Shown piece by piece: positions 63,703 to 64,000 of a stretch of 64,000 bases of DNA; position 1 is the first letter of the stretch, and the number at the start of each line of letters is the position of its first letter. The stretch is taken from the NCBI GenBank assembly GCA_943736015.1, contig OX031066.1, positions 24,040,127-24,104,126 on the forward strand, written 5' to 3'. Source of the stretch: Tridacna crocea (Eukaryota > Mollusca > Bivalvia > Cardiida > Cardiidae). The notes below the pieces were generated by a model, which worked only from the letters and a program-made list of their open reading frames with translations, ran no database searches and was not told the origin of the DNA. Made by a program: the position numbers and the translations under genes.

Positions 63703-63847
63703 TTGAAATTTGTTTAGTGAAGAGTAGAAAACATTGTGGGAAAAGAGAAAATGCTGGTAACCAGCATTTTCTCCTTTTCCCACAATGTTTTCTCAAGGCT
63801 TCTTTCTCAGGGTCATCAAAAGTAGGGATTGTGTTGTAATGGGTTAA
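63703..63847 (-). mobile_element. Family A MITE, right piece of a split copy
   Basis: It begins TTGAAATTTGTTTAGTGAAG, where the left piece at 61315 left off, and continues through the stem (centre GGTAACC) and short arm to TTAA at 63844-63847. Confidence 0.85.
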
Positions 63848-63909
63848 AAAAACATCATGCAATGTCCTCAATAGGAGACATCTGTCATAACTATCTTTTG
63901 TTCCAATTA

Positions 63910-64000
63910 GCAAACGACAGTATTTTGACATCCCCAGGGAAAACAGGCTTTGAATATGAAAACATTGTGCTAAAAGCAGAAAAAAATGTTGTAGCCAGGT
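63910..64000 (-). mobile_element. Family A fragment cut by window edge
   Basis: GCAAACGACAGTATTTTGAC, then GAAAACATTGTGCTAAAAGC and a decayed centre at the last bases. Confidence 0.6.

Overview
This is eukaryotic genomic DNA, AT-rich, almost entirely non-coding and packed with short palindromic transposable elements. The evidence is spliced exons with GT-AG borders, tRNA-derived SINEs, TTAA-flanked MITEs, minisatellites and an intronless TRIM-like gene. The repeat style, the TRIM-like gene and the DUF229-like fragments suggest a lophotrochozoan, most likely a bivalve mollusc. That is inference; the species cannot be read from the window. There are no prokaryotic genes.

Coding content is small. 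(1) The 3' part of a multi-exon plus-strand gene runs from 12136 to 20275. Its five exons have compatible phases and add up to 250 residues plus a stop; I do not recognise the protein. A possible alternative last exon lies at 15320-15550. (2) An intact intronless TRIM-like RING / coiled-coil / beta-propeller gene occupies 33781-35526. (3) Two fragments of a DUF229 (sulfatase-like) membrane protein gene, at 61782-62146 and 63521-63702, are separated by satellite and other repeats.

Repeats dominate. Family A is a roughly 228-bp MITE flanked by TTAA (piggyBac-like insertion), with ends of the type TTAACCCTTTCCCAAAC and a 67-bp palindrome. I count about 45 near-complete copies and about 20 fragments, roughly a fifth of the window by hand estimate. 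Plus orientation here means short arm, palindrome, then the long arm holding the box TCGTCTGCAAATGCTTTCAA. Family B is a TTAA-flanked repeat built on a GATCAAGATCAGACTGCAC palindrome. Family C has ends GAGCCATGCTCTGTG and a GTCAGCCTGCGC core palindrome. Family D is a foldback starting CACCAACCATTCTTAAGAA. Family E has ends AGAGCTCCAGATAAGAGGG. Family F is a roughly 80-bp perfect-type palindrome. Family G has ends TATGTGAC..TCACGCAAAAA. Family H is a 4.2-kb terminal-inverted-repeat element carrying arrays of RFX X-box-like sites. Four SINE types and several minisatellites complete the picture.

Layout: 1-950 family A cluster; 1715-5908 family H element; 6690-7322 33-bp minisatellite; 8440-10880 MITEs and a SINE; 12136-20275 the spliced gene, with introns full of repeats; 20900-32960 dense MITEs, a 182-bp higher-order minisatellite and SINEs; 33000-36050 the TRIM-like locus; 36060-61130 very dense family A with B, C, D, E and SINEs; 61235-63847 one family A copy split by 2.4 kb of satellite and DUF229-like gene fragments. 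Many elements are nested, which allows their relative ages to be ordered.
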